From an uncultured Chloroflexales bacterium (lineage in GTDB: Bacteria; Chloroflexota; Chloroflexia; Chloroflexales; Chloroflexaceae): 64,000 nucleotides of DNA. Of this stretch, positions 26,866 to 34,698 are shown in pieces. The stretch is from the NCBI GenBank assembly GCA_937902315.1, contig CALGUG010000029.1, positions 62,001 through 126,000 of the forward strand, given 5' to 3'. Each line of letters starts with the position of its first letter. Within the stretch, counting starts at the first letter, position 1. The position numbers were made by a program, and so were the translations under genes. The notes under the pieces are model-generated. The model was given only the letters and a program-made list of their open reading frames with translations, was not told where the DNA came from and did no database searches.

Positions 26866-29800
26866 ATGGCAACACATATGCTGCCCCGCTCACAGGCAGA
26901 AACCTGGCTGGACAAGCAAATCGACGCTCGCCGTATCAATGTTGAGGTGATCGCGTATGTGATCTTGATCACCTTGAGCGTGATCGCGCACCTTTGGGGC
27001 TTAGGTGTAATGGCGCTGCACCACGACGAGTCGGTGCACGCCTTCCCGACTTGGAGTTTGTACCAAGGACGCGGTGGCTTTACCTGCTACAACGGCGAAG
27101 CCTCCGACGTCTACTGTTACGACCCGGTTTATCACGGCCCGTCGCTTTACTTTTTCATGATGACCTCCTTCTATCTGTTTGGAGGAGGTGATTTCCAAGC
27201 CCGTTTGCCTATGGCGCTGGCTGGTATTGGCTTGGTGGCTTCGTGTATTATGCTGCGGCCCTATTTTGGCAAATGGGGCGCTTTTATGGCAGCCGTTGTG
27301 CTCGGCTTTTCGCCATCGCTGCTCTACTACACTCGTTTTGCGCGTCACGACGCCTTTATGATCTTGTGGGAGCTGTGGATGGTGATCGGCTTTTTGCGCT
27401 TTATCGATACTGGCAAGCGCAAATGGCTGGTGCTGTTGGCGGCTGCGATCGCCCTTGCCATGGGCACCCACGAGCTGTACTACATTCTCTTCTTTATTTT
27501 CGGAACCTTTGTCTTGATTCGCGGCTTCGACGAGAGCCGTTTCTACAAAAAAGTTCCGATCGTCTTGGGCGCGCTGCTGTTGGTCTGCGCGGTTCTGATG
27601 CTGATCAATCCGCCGCTGCCAGTGGGAAGTGGTCTCTACCTCGGCGATAAGGCTATGCTAATCGCGGTCGCGCTGGTCGCTGGTCTGCTGATCCGACGTG
27701 TCTGGGATCCGCGCCCGGTTCTGCTGCCGCGTCTGCGCGCGCTCTGGTACGAAGACCGTATGACGCTTTGGATTGCGGTCGGTGTGCTGGTGGCTGTCTA
27801 TCTTGTGCAGTACAGCTCCTTCTTCGCTTACCCTCCCGGCATTATCGACGGCCTCTATGCTGGTTTAGCCTATTGGCTGGGTAGCCAGCACGAATACGCG
27901 CGTGGCGATCAGCCTTGGTACTACTACCTGATCTTGATGCCGATCTACGAGCCGCTGGGCTTGGTCGGCTCGATCGTCACCAGCATTGTGCTGCTCTGCC
28001 GCAAGCTGATCTGGCCCCAAGCCGAGGCTGCTGCTCGCAAAGAGCAGACCAAGGCTGCGGACGAGCTTGACGCAACCGAGCGGTTAGTAGCTGAGCAGGT
28101 TGCGCTTGAAGAAGGCGAGTCAGACAGCTTGGATGCTGCCACAAGCAAGCCTGAAACGGAGACAAGCATTGCAGATCGCCGCGTTCCGCTTAATCCTGTG
28201 CCCCTCGCTGCTCTGCTGCTGATCTTCTGGTTCTTCAACTCCTTGGTCGACTTCTCGTGGGCTGGCGAAAAGATGCCTTGGTTGGTGGTGCATATCGCGC
28301 TTCCGGCCAACCTGTTGGCGATCTGGGGCTTGACCGCGCTGGGGCGTTGGGGCTTTGCGCGCTTCAACTCGGCCGAGGAAGAGACGCCCGAGTTTGAACA
28401 GGCCCGCAAACTTTCCAATGTGCTGGTGCCCTGTTTGATGATCGGCTTCCTGTTTGTGATGGGCTTGGCGCTCTGGCGCTTGAGCGGAGTGAGCGCCGAT
28501 CGCGCTGGCCAAAGTACCATGTTGCAAGGGGTGGTGCAGTTGATCGTCGCGGGAGCGCTGCTCTACGCCATTCTGACCTTCGCCAGCAAAGTTGGCTATC
28601 GGCGTGTGCTGACCCTCGCAAGCATCACTTTGGCGGCCTTTACTGGTGCCTATATGCTGCGTGCGACTTGGATGGTCGTTTACGACCATCCCGATACTCC
28701 GATCGAGCCTTTGGTCTATGTTCAGACTTCGCCCGGTATCCCGCTCTTGGTCGAAGAGCTGAAGCTGCTTTCGACCAATCTGACTCGCAATCAGCGCACC
28801 CAAGAGGATATCACTGGCGGCTACTCGATGCCGATCATCATCGATAGCGGCGACCCCAAAGCCGACGGCGAAGGCTCGCTGGCTTGGCCTATGCAGTGGT
28901 ATTTGCGTGAGTTCAAAGCGATCAATTGGCGTTCGACCGAGACTTTCCGCGATTCGCCCAATGCCAATAGCTTCGATGTGGTCAATGCCAACAATGTGAC
29001 CGAGCTTGCTCCGGTTGTGCTGCTCTACAAACAGCACGTCACCCCCGAAGTGCGCTCCATTCTGGAAGCCAACTATGTGCAGCGCTCGGTCAATCTGAAG
29101 CTGAACTGGTGGTTCCCCGAAGGCGATAAGTGCCGACCCGATGGCCCAGGCTACAAGCGCTTCTACTTCAACACTTGGATGGACGAGAGCCGCATCAAGC
29201 GCGACTGTGGCGAATCGGTCGATCTGTCGAAGTTCCACTCGCCGCTTGCGCCGCTGCTCTATCCTTTTATGCCCGAAAACTGGTCGACTGTCGGCCAGTA
29301 CATGCTCTATCGCGAGATCCCGCCACCGCTCGAACTGAACGGTCGCGATATGGAGGTTTGGATACGTAACGACTTGCTGGGCCTGAGCGGAAGCGGAACC
29401 AGCGGCGCTTCGGCAGGCAGCGCCCAAACCGTGCGCTTGTTGGCCGATATCCAGATCGGTCAGCCCGGCACAGGCGAAGGCCAGTTGAACCAGCCCGCCA
29501 ATGTTGCGATCGCTCGCGACGGCACAATCTACGTCTCCGATACCTTCAACCATCGCATTCAGGTCTTCGATGCTAATGGCAACTTCCTGCGCAGCATCGG
29601 CGAGTTCGGCAACGGCGAAGGTCAATTTATCGAGCCGCGCGGCCTTGCGATCGACGACGACGGCTTGATCTATGTGGCCGACACTTGGAACGCGCGTATC
29701 GTCAAGATGAACCAGCAGGGCGAGTTCTTGGCGACTTGGGGCAGCGGCGATCAAGATCTGGGCAATGGCCGCTGGGCGACCATCACCGAGGGAACAGCCG

Positions 29801-30387
29801 AGGCCAATCTTGCCAATCCGCTGGGCTTCTTCGGTCCGCGCGGCATCGCCCTCGATGGCAACGGCCACCTCTTTATCGCCGATACGGGTAACAAGCGCAT
29901 CGTGGTCACTACGCTCGATGGCCAATATGTCTCGCAGTTCGGCACGGCTGGCTCGGGCCTCGGCTCCTTCAACGAGCCGACCGGAGTGGCGATCGACCGC
30001 GAGCGCGCTATGGCCTATGTGGCCGACACTTGGAACGGACGTGTGCAAGCCTTCCGCATCCTGCCCGATGGCGGCGTCGATGTGATCCCGGCCTTCGCTT
30101 GGCCGGTGCGTGGCTGGCAAGCCAACACCTACGAAGATCCCTCGATCGCGGTCGGCCCCAACGGCGAAGTGCTGGTTAGCGTGCCCTCGGCGCGCGCCGT
30201 CTCGATGACCAATGGCCAAGGCGAAGCCTTGCTGCGTTGGGGCGGCAGCGGCAACGACCTCGCCTCGCTCAACGGCCCCAGCGGTATGGCCATCGACTCG
30301 AACGGCTTGGTCTACGTGGTAGACCGCCTCGATGGGCGCGTGCTGCGCTTCGAGCTGCCGCGCTTGCGCATCGAATCGACGCCCTAA
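26866..30387 (+). CDS. Agl23-like membrane protein fused to an NHL-repeat propeller
   Basis: 1173 residues. The first ~850 repeat the architecture of the upstream paralogue: GVMALHHDESVHAFPTWSLYQGRG near residue 48, multiple transmembrane helices, and FSWAGEKMPWLVVHIALPANLLAIWG. Unlike the paralogue, residues about 858-1165 form an NHL beta-propeller with repeats such as LNQPANVAIARDGTIYVSDT, FIEPRGLAIDDDGLIYVADT, FFGPRGIALDGNGHLFIADT and FNEPTGVAIDRERAMAYVADT. NHL propellers bind proteins, glycans or RNA; outside a membrane glycosyltransferase-like core, a glycan- or protein-binding sensor is the natural inference. AGGA precedes the ATG. It ends at a strong terminator, so the two genes probably form one operon. 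Confidence 0.88.
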   Translation: MATHMLPRSQAETWLDKQIDARRINVEVIAYVILITLSVIAHLWGLGVMALHHDESVHAFPTWSLYQGRGGFTCYNGEASDVYCYDPVYHGPSLYFFMMTSFYLFGGGDFQARLPMALAGIGLVASCIMLRPYFGKWGAFMAAVVLGFSPSLLYYTRFARHDAFMILWELWMVIGFLRFIDTGKRKWLVLLAAAIALAMGTHELYYILFFIFGTFVLIRGFDESRFYKKVPIVLGALLLVCAVLMLINPPLPVGSGLYLGDKAMLIAVALVAGLLIRRVWDPRPVLLPRLRALWYEDRMTLWIAVGVLVAVYLVQYSSFFAYPPGIIDGLYAGLAYWLGSQHEYARGDQPWYYYLILMPIYEPLGLVGSIVTSIVLLCRKLIWPQAEAAARKEQTKAADELDATERLVAEQVALEEGESDSLDAATSKPETETSIADRRVPLNPVPLAALLLIFWFFNSLVDFSWAGEKMPWLVVHIALPANLLAIWGLTALGRWGFARFNSAEEETPEFEQARKLSNVLVPCLMIGFLFVMGLALWRLSGVSADRAGQSTMLQGVVQLIVAGALLYAILTFASKVGYRRVLTLASITLAAFTGAYMLRATWMVVYDHPDTPIEPLVYVQTSPGIPLLVEELKLLSTNLTRNQRTQEDITGGYSMPIIIDSGDPKADGEGSLAWPMQWYLREFKAINWRSTETFRDSPNANSFDVVNANNVTELAPVVLLYKQHVTPEVRSILEANYVQRSVNLKLNWWFPEGDKCRPDGPGYKRFYFNTWMDESRIKRDCGESVDLSKFHSPLAPLLYPFMPENWSTVGQYMLYREIPPPLELNGRDMEVWIRNDLLGLSGSGTSGASAGSAQTVRLLADIQIGQPGTGEGQLNQPANVAIARDGTIYVSDTFNHRIQVFDANGNFLRSIGEFGNGEGQFIEPRGLAIDDDGLIYVADTWNARIVKMNQQGEFLATWGSGDQDLGNGRWATITEGTAEANLANPLGFFGPRGIALDGNGHLFIADTGNKRIVVTTLDGQYVSQFGTAGSGLGSFNEPTGVAIDRERAMAYVADTWNGRVQAFRILPDGGVDVIPAFAWPVRGWQANTYEDPSIAVGPNGEVLVSVPSARAVSMTNGQGEALLRWGGSGNDLASLNGPSGMAIDSNGLVYVVDRLDGRVLRFELPRLRIESTP

Positions 30388-30411
30388 GCTCTAGCACTGC
30401 TAGCTAAAAGC

Positions 30412-30446
30412 AAAAACGGCGTGTTCACCTTGGTGAATACGCCGTT
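30412..30446 (+). terminator. Rho-independent terminator after the Agl23-like pair
   Basis: AACGGCGT-g-TTCAC (from about 30415) pairs with GTGAA-t-ACGCCGTT around a short loop, followed by a T-rich run (tcgttttc). It lies about 25 nt after the stop at 30387. Confidence 0.85.
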
Positions 30447-30503
30447 TCGTTTTCTCCCCTAGACCTAACACTTTCTCAAGACCCTGACAAGCCTTCAAGG
30501 TCT

Positions 30504-30660
30504 GATACCAAATCCGTTTACGGACTTGTGCTCTTGTAACGCAAAACCGGGGAAAGAGTTGTGTGACATTTTGCGCCGTAGCGCGAAATGTCACACAACA
30601 AAAAGAGACAAGTTCCACTCTGCCGAAGGCCAAATAGAATGAAGCAAGCGAATTTGGTAT
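30504..30660. repeat. Intergenic repeat family C, copy 2, with hairpin insert
   Basis: Ends are ATACCAAATCCG (left) and CGAATTTGGTAT (right), imperfect inverted repeats. GCCGAAGGCCAAAT lies near the right end, as in copy 1 at 137-230. Relative to copy 1 it carries extra central DNA that includes the perfect hairpin at 30558-30599. Confidence 0.65.
30558..30599. repeat. Hairpin family H, copy at 30.6 kb
   Basis: GTTGTGTGACATTTTGCGC (30558-30576) pairs with GCGCGAAATGTCACACAAC (30581-30599), 19 bp with one T-G wobble and a 4-nt loop. It lies inside repeat C copy 2. Confidence 0.8.
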
Positions 30661-30693
30661 GAAAGCCGCCCCACTGTAAGCTCGATGGAAAAG

Positions 30694-30732
30694 TTATCTC
30701 GTACCCTGAGCTTGTCGAAGGGTACGAGATAA
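30694..30732. repeat. CGTACCCT/AGGGTACG hairpin repeat, copy 1
   Basis: TTATCTCGTACCCT (30694-30707) and AGGGTACGAGATAA (30719-30732) form a perfect 14-bp stem around gagcttgtcga. A degenerate half copy (gagcttgccgaagga) follows at about 30750-30765. The same loop-proximal motif forms the hairpin at 34054-34088. Confidence 0.75.
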
Positions 30733-30884
30733 TCTCAAGCTCAGCAACCGAGCTTGCCGAAGGACAGAGAACGAGATGATCTCTCAAAACCCTCTGCGTC
30801 TCCGCGCCTCTGTGGTGAAAAATTCTTGCCGCAAAGATTTGTTATGATGGTGCCATTCGTTCTATTCCAAGCTAAGGAGAGCGT

Positions 30885-31835
30885 ATGGGCCACCGTTTAT
30901 CGCTTGAACGGATCGCAGCCGCCATGGGGCAGATCGATCCGGTTTTTCTCAACACCCCGCAGTTTCGCGCCGAAGCGCTGGAAGCTGTGCTCGGCTGCCG
31001 CTTGATTGTCAAAGTCGAAACCCTCAACCCGATCCGCTCCTTCAAAGGGCGCGGCGCCTCGTTGACTCTATCCAAGGTCGAGCCGGGCGCGACCTTGGTT
31101 TGCGCCAGCGCTGGTAACTTCGGCCAAGCCATGGCCTATGCCGCGCGCTCACGTGGCGTCAAGCAGATCATCTACGCTAGCGTCAACGCCAACCCGCTCA
31201 AGATCGCTCGTATGCGCGCGTTGGGCGCGGAAGTGCGCCTGCACGGCGAGGATTTCGATGCTGCCAAAGTCGAGGCCAAGCGTTTCGCCGCCGAGGCAGG
31301 GCTGCCCCTGATCGAAGACAGCCTCGAAGTTGCGACCGACGAAGGCGCTGGCACCATCGGACTTGAGCTGACCCGCTGGCCCGAGCCGATCGACGAGCTG
31401 CTGGTTTCGCTCGGCAACGGCGCGCTGATCACCGGAATCGGGCGCTGGGTCAAAGCGCACTCGCCCAACACCAAGGTCACGGCGGTTTCGGCCAAGGGCG
31501 CGCCCGCCATGGTCGAATCGTGGCGCTCGGGCCGCATCGTCGAGTATGATTCGATCAACACCATCGCCGACGGGATTGGTGTGCGCATTCCCGTGCCCGA
31601 GGCGGTCAAAGATATGGACGGCACGGTTGACGATGCGCTCTTGGTCAGCGACGAATCGACCATCGCCGCCATGAAGCTGCTCCACGAGCACGTGGGCCTC
31701 ATCGTCGAGCCATCGGGCGCGGTGGGCATCGCCGCCATCTTAGAAAACCCCGAGCGCTTCCGCGATCGCTTGGTGGCGACGGTGCTGTGCGGCAGCAACC
31801 TCACCCCCGAGCAGATCAAGCAGTGGCTGCACTAA
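30885..31835 (+). CDS. PLP-dependent threonine/serine dehydratase-like lyase
   Basis: 316 residues, fold type II PLP enzyme. The PLP lysine is in NPIRSFKGRGA (SxKxRGA), and the phosphate-binding/substrate Ser-Ala-Gly-Asn motif is CASAGNFGQAMAYAARSRG, as in threonine dehydratases. The usual Gly-rich cofactor loop is reduced to SLGNGALITGIGRW. The C-terminus ends after EPSGAVGIAAILEN...VLCGSNL, so there is no regulatory ACT domain; this matches catabolic or short-type threonine/serine dehydratases or racemases. Deamination of threonine or serine to an oxoacid is most likely, but specificity is uncertain. A strong AGGAGAG site precedes the ATG. Confidence 0.85.
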   Translation: MGHRLSLERIAAAMGQIDPVFLNTPQFRAEALEAVLGCRLIVKVETLNPIRSFKGRGASLTLSKVEPGATLVCASAGNFGQAMAYAARSRGVKQIIYASVNANPLKIARMRALGAEVRLHGEDFDAAKVEAKRFAAEAGLPLIEDSLEVATDEGAGTIGLELTRWPEPIDELLVSLGNGALITGIGRWVKAHSPNTKVTAVSAKGAPAMVESWRSGRIVEYDSINTIADGIGVRIPVPEAVKDMDGTVDDALLVSDESTIAAMKLLHEHVGLIVEPSGAVGIAAILENPERFRDRLVATVLCGSNLTPEQIKQWLH

Positions 31836-31836
31836 C

Positions 31837-31855
31837 ACTCAAGCCTTGCTTGAGT
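31837..31855. terminator. Short hairpin after the PLP lyase
   Basis: ACTCAAGC and GCTTGAGT pair perfectly around a 3-nt loop, beginning 2 nt after the stop at 31835. No T-run follows directly, so it is at best a weak terminator. Confidence 0.45.
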
Positions 31856-32016
31856 TGACATAAAGCGATTTGCTTGAGGTTCTAGACCAAAAAATAGTCG
31901 CTCGTTCGTTTTTTGCTGAAAGAGCTCTCTTTCTGGCTAAACGGACGAGCGCTTTTGCTAGCAAAGACTCTGCTTTCTGCAACAAGTTGCGATCTAGAAC
32001 GTAGATTCACTAGTTG

Positions 32017-32499
32017 TTAGCTTTGGACATAGTAGCAGTTCGTAATCTGCTCAAGGTGATCGATATCGTGCAATCCGGCATTAATAGCCACATCGAGCAA
32101 CGTGCCCGGCCCTTGGGTGGGATTGATGCCTGTGCGCAGCCAAGCGGCGTCATCGAGCGTGGACAGCAATTCGATCAGATCGTTACGTTGGGCTTGCAGA
32201 TCGTCTAAAACGTCGAGCAGATCTTGATCGGCATAAGCGTGGCGCTCAACCATATCGAGATGATCCCAAGTGTCGAAAACCGGATCATCTTCGCGCAAGA
32301 TCGCCTCGACCCGCCGCCGCAGATGTCCTTCGTAGTCGCGCAGATGACAGGCGATAAAGAGCAGACTCCAACCTTCTGGCCCGTCTTGAAGTGCGATCGC
32401 TTCAGCTTGTGAATAGCTCTGCAGGGATAATTGAAGCAATTTGCTGGTTTTTCGGAGGGTGCGCAAGGCTTTAAACGGATTCAGAATTCGCTGCATCAT
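32017..32499 (-). CDS. DinB-like four-helix protein
   Basis: About 160 residues from the ATG at 32499, with AAAGGA 6 nt upstream; the in-frame TTG at 32505 is unlikely. The DinB/YfiT fold is indicated by the three metal-binding His positions: one in SLLFIACHLRDYEGHLRRR and two in LHDIDHLEQI near the C-terminus. The helical spacing of GPEGWSLLFIACHLRDYE is typical. Members bind Ni/Zn/Fe; some are thiol-dependent transferases, many are uncharacterised. A second family member lies at 60847-61323. Here it stands between a PLP lyase and an acyltransferase and shows no obvious operon partner. Confidence 0.83.
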   Translation of the reverse strand: MMQRILNPFKALRTLRKTSKLLQLSLQSYSQAEAIALQDGPEGWSLLFIACHLRDYEGHLRRRVEAILREDDPVFDTWDHLDMVERHAYADQDLLDVLDDLQAQRNDLIELLSTLDDAAWLRTGINPTQGPGTLLDVAINAGLHDIDHLEQITNCYYVQS

Positions 32500-32609
32500 G
32501 TTCAATCCTTTCTTAAGAGAAGACTCCCTATAGTTCTAGCGGCGGCTCTGGTGTATGCTTTAGAGGTGGGCGCTATAGGGCAGTATGCAATAAAATCAGT
32601 GAGGTGGCT

Positions 32610-34022
32610 ATGGCTTTTCTGATCCGTATGATTGTCCTGCGACTCGTCAAGATCTTTTATCCGCGCATCGAGGTCCAACACCTTGAACGCCTTCCCCGCT
32701 CTGGGCCGCGCATTTTTGTTGCCAACCACCCCAACGGTCTGATCGACCCACTAGTGATTATGGCCGGACTCGACCAACCGATCTCGTTTTTAGCCAAAAG
32801 CACCTTCTTTGCCAATCCCGCCGGGCGTCTGATGATGAGCGCCTTCAACGCCCTGCCGGTCTTTCGCCAGCGCGACGAAGGCAAGAGCGGCGGCCCACAA
32901 GGCGATGCAGCGCGGCGCAACGAAGAGACCTTTGAACGCTGCCGCGCCCTCTTGGCCCAAGGCAAACCCATGGCGCTCTTCCCCGAAGGCACGACCCATT
33001 CCGGCACGGTGATGCTGCCCTTGCGCACAGGCGCGGCCCGTATCGCGCTCAGCGCCGAAGCCGCCAACAACTGGGATCTCAACTTGCAGATCGTTCCGGT
33101 CGGCCTCTGGTATCAGCACAAAACCCAGTTCCGTTCCTCGGCCTTACTGGTAGTGGGCGAACCATTCACACTGGAAGAGTACGCCCAGAGCTACGCTCAA
33201 AACGCACGCATCGCCGTGCATCAGCTTACCGAGCGCATCGATCAGGCTCTCGATGAGGTCGTGTTGCAAGCCGAGAGCTCTGAGCTCTTCACGGGCATTC
33301 CTTTGGTTGCCGCTTGGACCCTGCCCGGCGAGCAGTCGCTCAGTTTGCAGGCCCAACACGAGCGCGCTTCAGCTTTGCTCTATGCCTATCACGAGCTGAA
33401 ACAGCGCGACCCCGAGCGCCTCGAAAAGATCGTCCAAGCGGCCCGACGTTACGCCCGCGTCTTGCGCACCTTTGGCATCACCAAACCTTGGGATTTCGAG
33501 CTGGCAGAAGCCAAACGTGTGCGTCTACTCTGGCTCTTGATCTATATGATTGTCAGTTTCCCCTTTGCCTTACTGGGCTTTATTATCAGCTATCTGCCCT
33601 ATCGCGCGGTGCGCCCGATAGTGCCGCGGGTGGTTGGCAAATTCGACGAAGTGACCAGCACTGGCAAGCTGATCGTTGGCACGATTTTGGTGCCGCTGGG
33701 CTGGATCATCGCCTCGGCTGTCTTGGCTTGGTTCGCTGGTTGGCAGTGGGGCCTGCTGCTTTTGTGTGCCTCGCCGCTGCTGGCCTATATCGCGCTCTAT
33801 TGGGGCGAATGCTGGGTCGAGTGGCGCGATGTCGCCTCCTACAACTGGCTGCGCCTGCGCCACCGCGAGCTGAGCGAGGCTGTGATCGAGCGTCGCCAAC
33901 AGCTTTCGGCCGAGGTTTTGAAGGCCGCTCAAGATATCGGCGTGATCGGCCCCGATGGCAGGGTCACCAACAAGCTGCCCAAGTCCTACCTTGTTAAAAC
34001 GCCTGTTGAGACCACTTCCTAA
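32610..34022 (+). CDS. 1-acylglycerol-3-phosphate acyltransferase-family protein (PlsC-like)
   Basis: About 470 residues from ATG 32610 (GAGG 5 nt upstream); a GTG six bases earlier is also possible. The PlsC catalytic block I, VANHPNGLIDP (Asn-His-x4-5-Asp), lies near residue 32. Block II-like SFLAKSTFFANPAGRLMMSAFNALPVFR and block III FPEGTTHSG follow, all expected for acyl-CoA/ACP:lysophosphatidate transfer in phospholipid synthesis at the inner membrane. Beyond the ~250-residue catalytic domain a C-terminal part has three or four transmembrane helices (near 310-335, 355-375 and 380-400), longer than classical PlsC. Substrate may therefore differ. Confidence 0.86.
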   Translation: MAFLIRMIVLRLVKIFYPRIEVQHLERLPRSGPRIFVANHPNGLIDPLVIMAGLDQPISFLAKSTFFANPAGRLMMSAFNALPVFRQRDEGKSGGPQGDAARRNEETFERCRALLAQGKPMALFPEGTTHSGTVMLPLRTGAARIALSAEAANNWDLNLQIVPVGLWYQHKTQFRSSALLVVGEPFTLEEYAQSYAQNARIAVHQLTERIDQALDEVVLQAESSELFTGIPLVAAWTLPGEQSLSLQAQHERASALLYAYHELKQRDPERLEKIVQAARRYARVLRTFGITKPWDFELAEAKRVRLLWLLIYMIVSFPFALLGFIISYLPYRAVRPIVPRVVGKFDEVTSTGKLIVGTILVPLGWIIASAVLAWFAGWQWGLLLLCASPLLAYIALYWGECWVEWRDVASYNWLRLRHRELSEAVIERRQQLSAEVLKAAQDIGVIGPDGRVTNKLPKSYLVKTPVETTS

Positions 34023-34053
34023 ACTTTCTGCGAAAAGCATATCCTGCCCACAA

Positions 34054-34088
34054 AAACCGTACCCTAAGCCTGTCGAAGGGTACGGTTT
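34054..34088. repeat. CGTACCCT/AGGGTACG hairpin repeat, copy 2
   Basis: AAACCGTACCCT (34054-34065) and AGGGTACGGTTT (34077-34088) form a perfect 12-bp stem around aagcctgtcga. It starts about 31 nt after the acyltransferase stop and may act as its 3' end. Confidence 0.75.
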
Positions 34089-34114
34089 CCTCATCCATTG
34101 CTTTGGCGTCGAGT

Positions 34115-34157
34115 TCTCTTCCCCAACAAAGGCTTTAACCGCGTCCGCCTACGGCTA
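34115..34157 (-). repeat. Interspersed repeat, copy 6 (core 34140-34157)
   Basis: Core CGCGTCCGCCTACGGCTA preceded by ttccccaacaaaggctttaac, similar to the reverse arm of copy 8. Left half of a pair with copy 7; 178 bp lie between the cores. Confidence 0.87.
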
Positions 34158-34335
34158 CAAACGTCTTGTCCAGCGCAATAAGCTGCTCATGGCTTCGCCA
34201 TAGCAGAATCAGCGCATTGCGGCGTGTTCAGCGCCCAACATCGAAGCTCAGCGCACGTACTCGCTGCTTGCATCGCCTACTCGCAGGGCACGCCGCGCAG
34301 CGCTTGAGAGCCTGAATGGCTGGGCGGCGATGTGA

Positions 34336-34400
34336 TAGCCGTAGGCGGACGCGCCAAGGATCGAATGGAGGGTAGCGACTCAGCCGCTAGAGCGCTGAAG
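34336..34400 (+). repeat. Interspersed repeat, copy 7 (core 34336-34353)
   Basis: Core TAGCCGTAGGCGGACGCG followed by CCAAGGATCGAATGGAGGG and cagccgctagagcgctgaa, the arm of copies 2 and 5. It is preceded by gcctgaatgg, also found before copy 14. Apart from these repeats no gene is supported in 34023-34698. Confidence 0.87.
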
Positions 34401-34449
34401 CTATTGAGCGGAAGTGATAGCGCGTAAAACAGGTCGTAAAAAGAAGAAA

Positions 34450-34474
34450 CGGCTGTCAAAATGCTTGACAGCCG
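34450..34474. terminator. Perfect 10-bp hairpin downstream of the VWA gene
   Basis: CGGCTGTCAA and TTGACAGCCG pair perfectly around aatgc. It lies 225 bp beyond the stop of the minus-strand BatA-like gene and may end the MoxR-cluster transcript. Only a short, broken T-rich tract follows on the minus strand (tttcttctttttac), so confidence is moderate. Confidence 0.5.
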
Positions 34475-34698
34475 GAGGAAGTAGAGGAAGAAAGGGGGCG
34501 ACGTGCGGAGTTTGTAAGACTAATTGCAATCTCGCGTGACCGTCGCTATCACCGAGCTGCTCTGATTGCAACTATATCAGAAGCAGCTACGCTGATCATC
34601 ACCCTTAAGACCGATATTTTTCTCCAACTCAGTACCTAGCTTAGAAGTACTACTTGCGTCGGACTTTTCTAGCCAAATTGTCCTACTCAAAGCCAGAT

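Noticed and set aside
28120..30219. A 699-codon open frame on the minus strand opposite the Agl23-NHL gene
   Set aside because: It mirrors the NHL propeller coding region, has no ribosome site and its translation has no recognisable motif.
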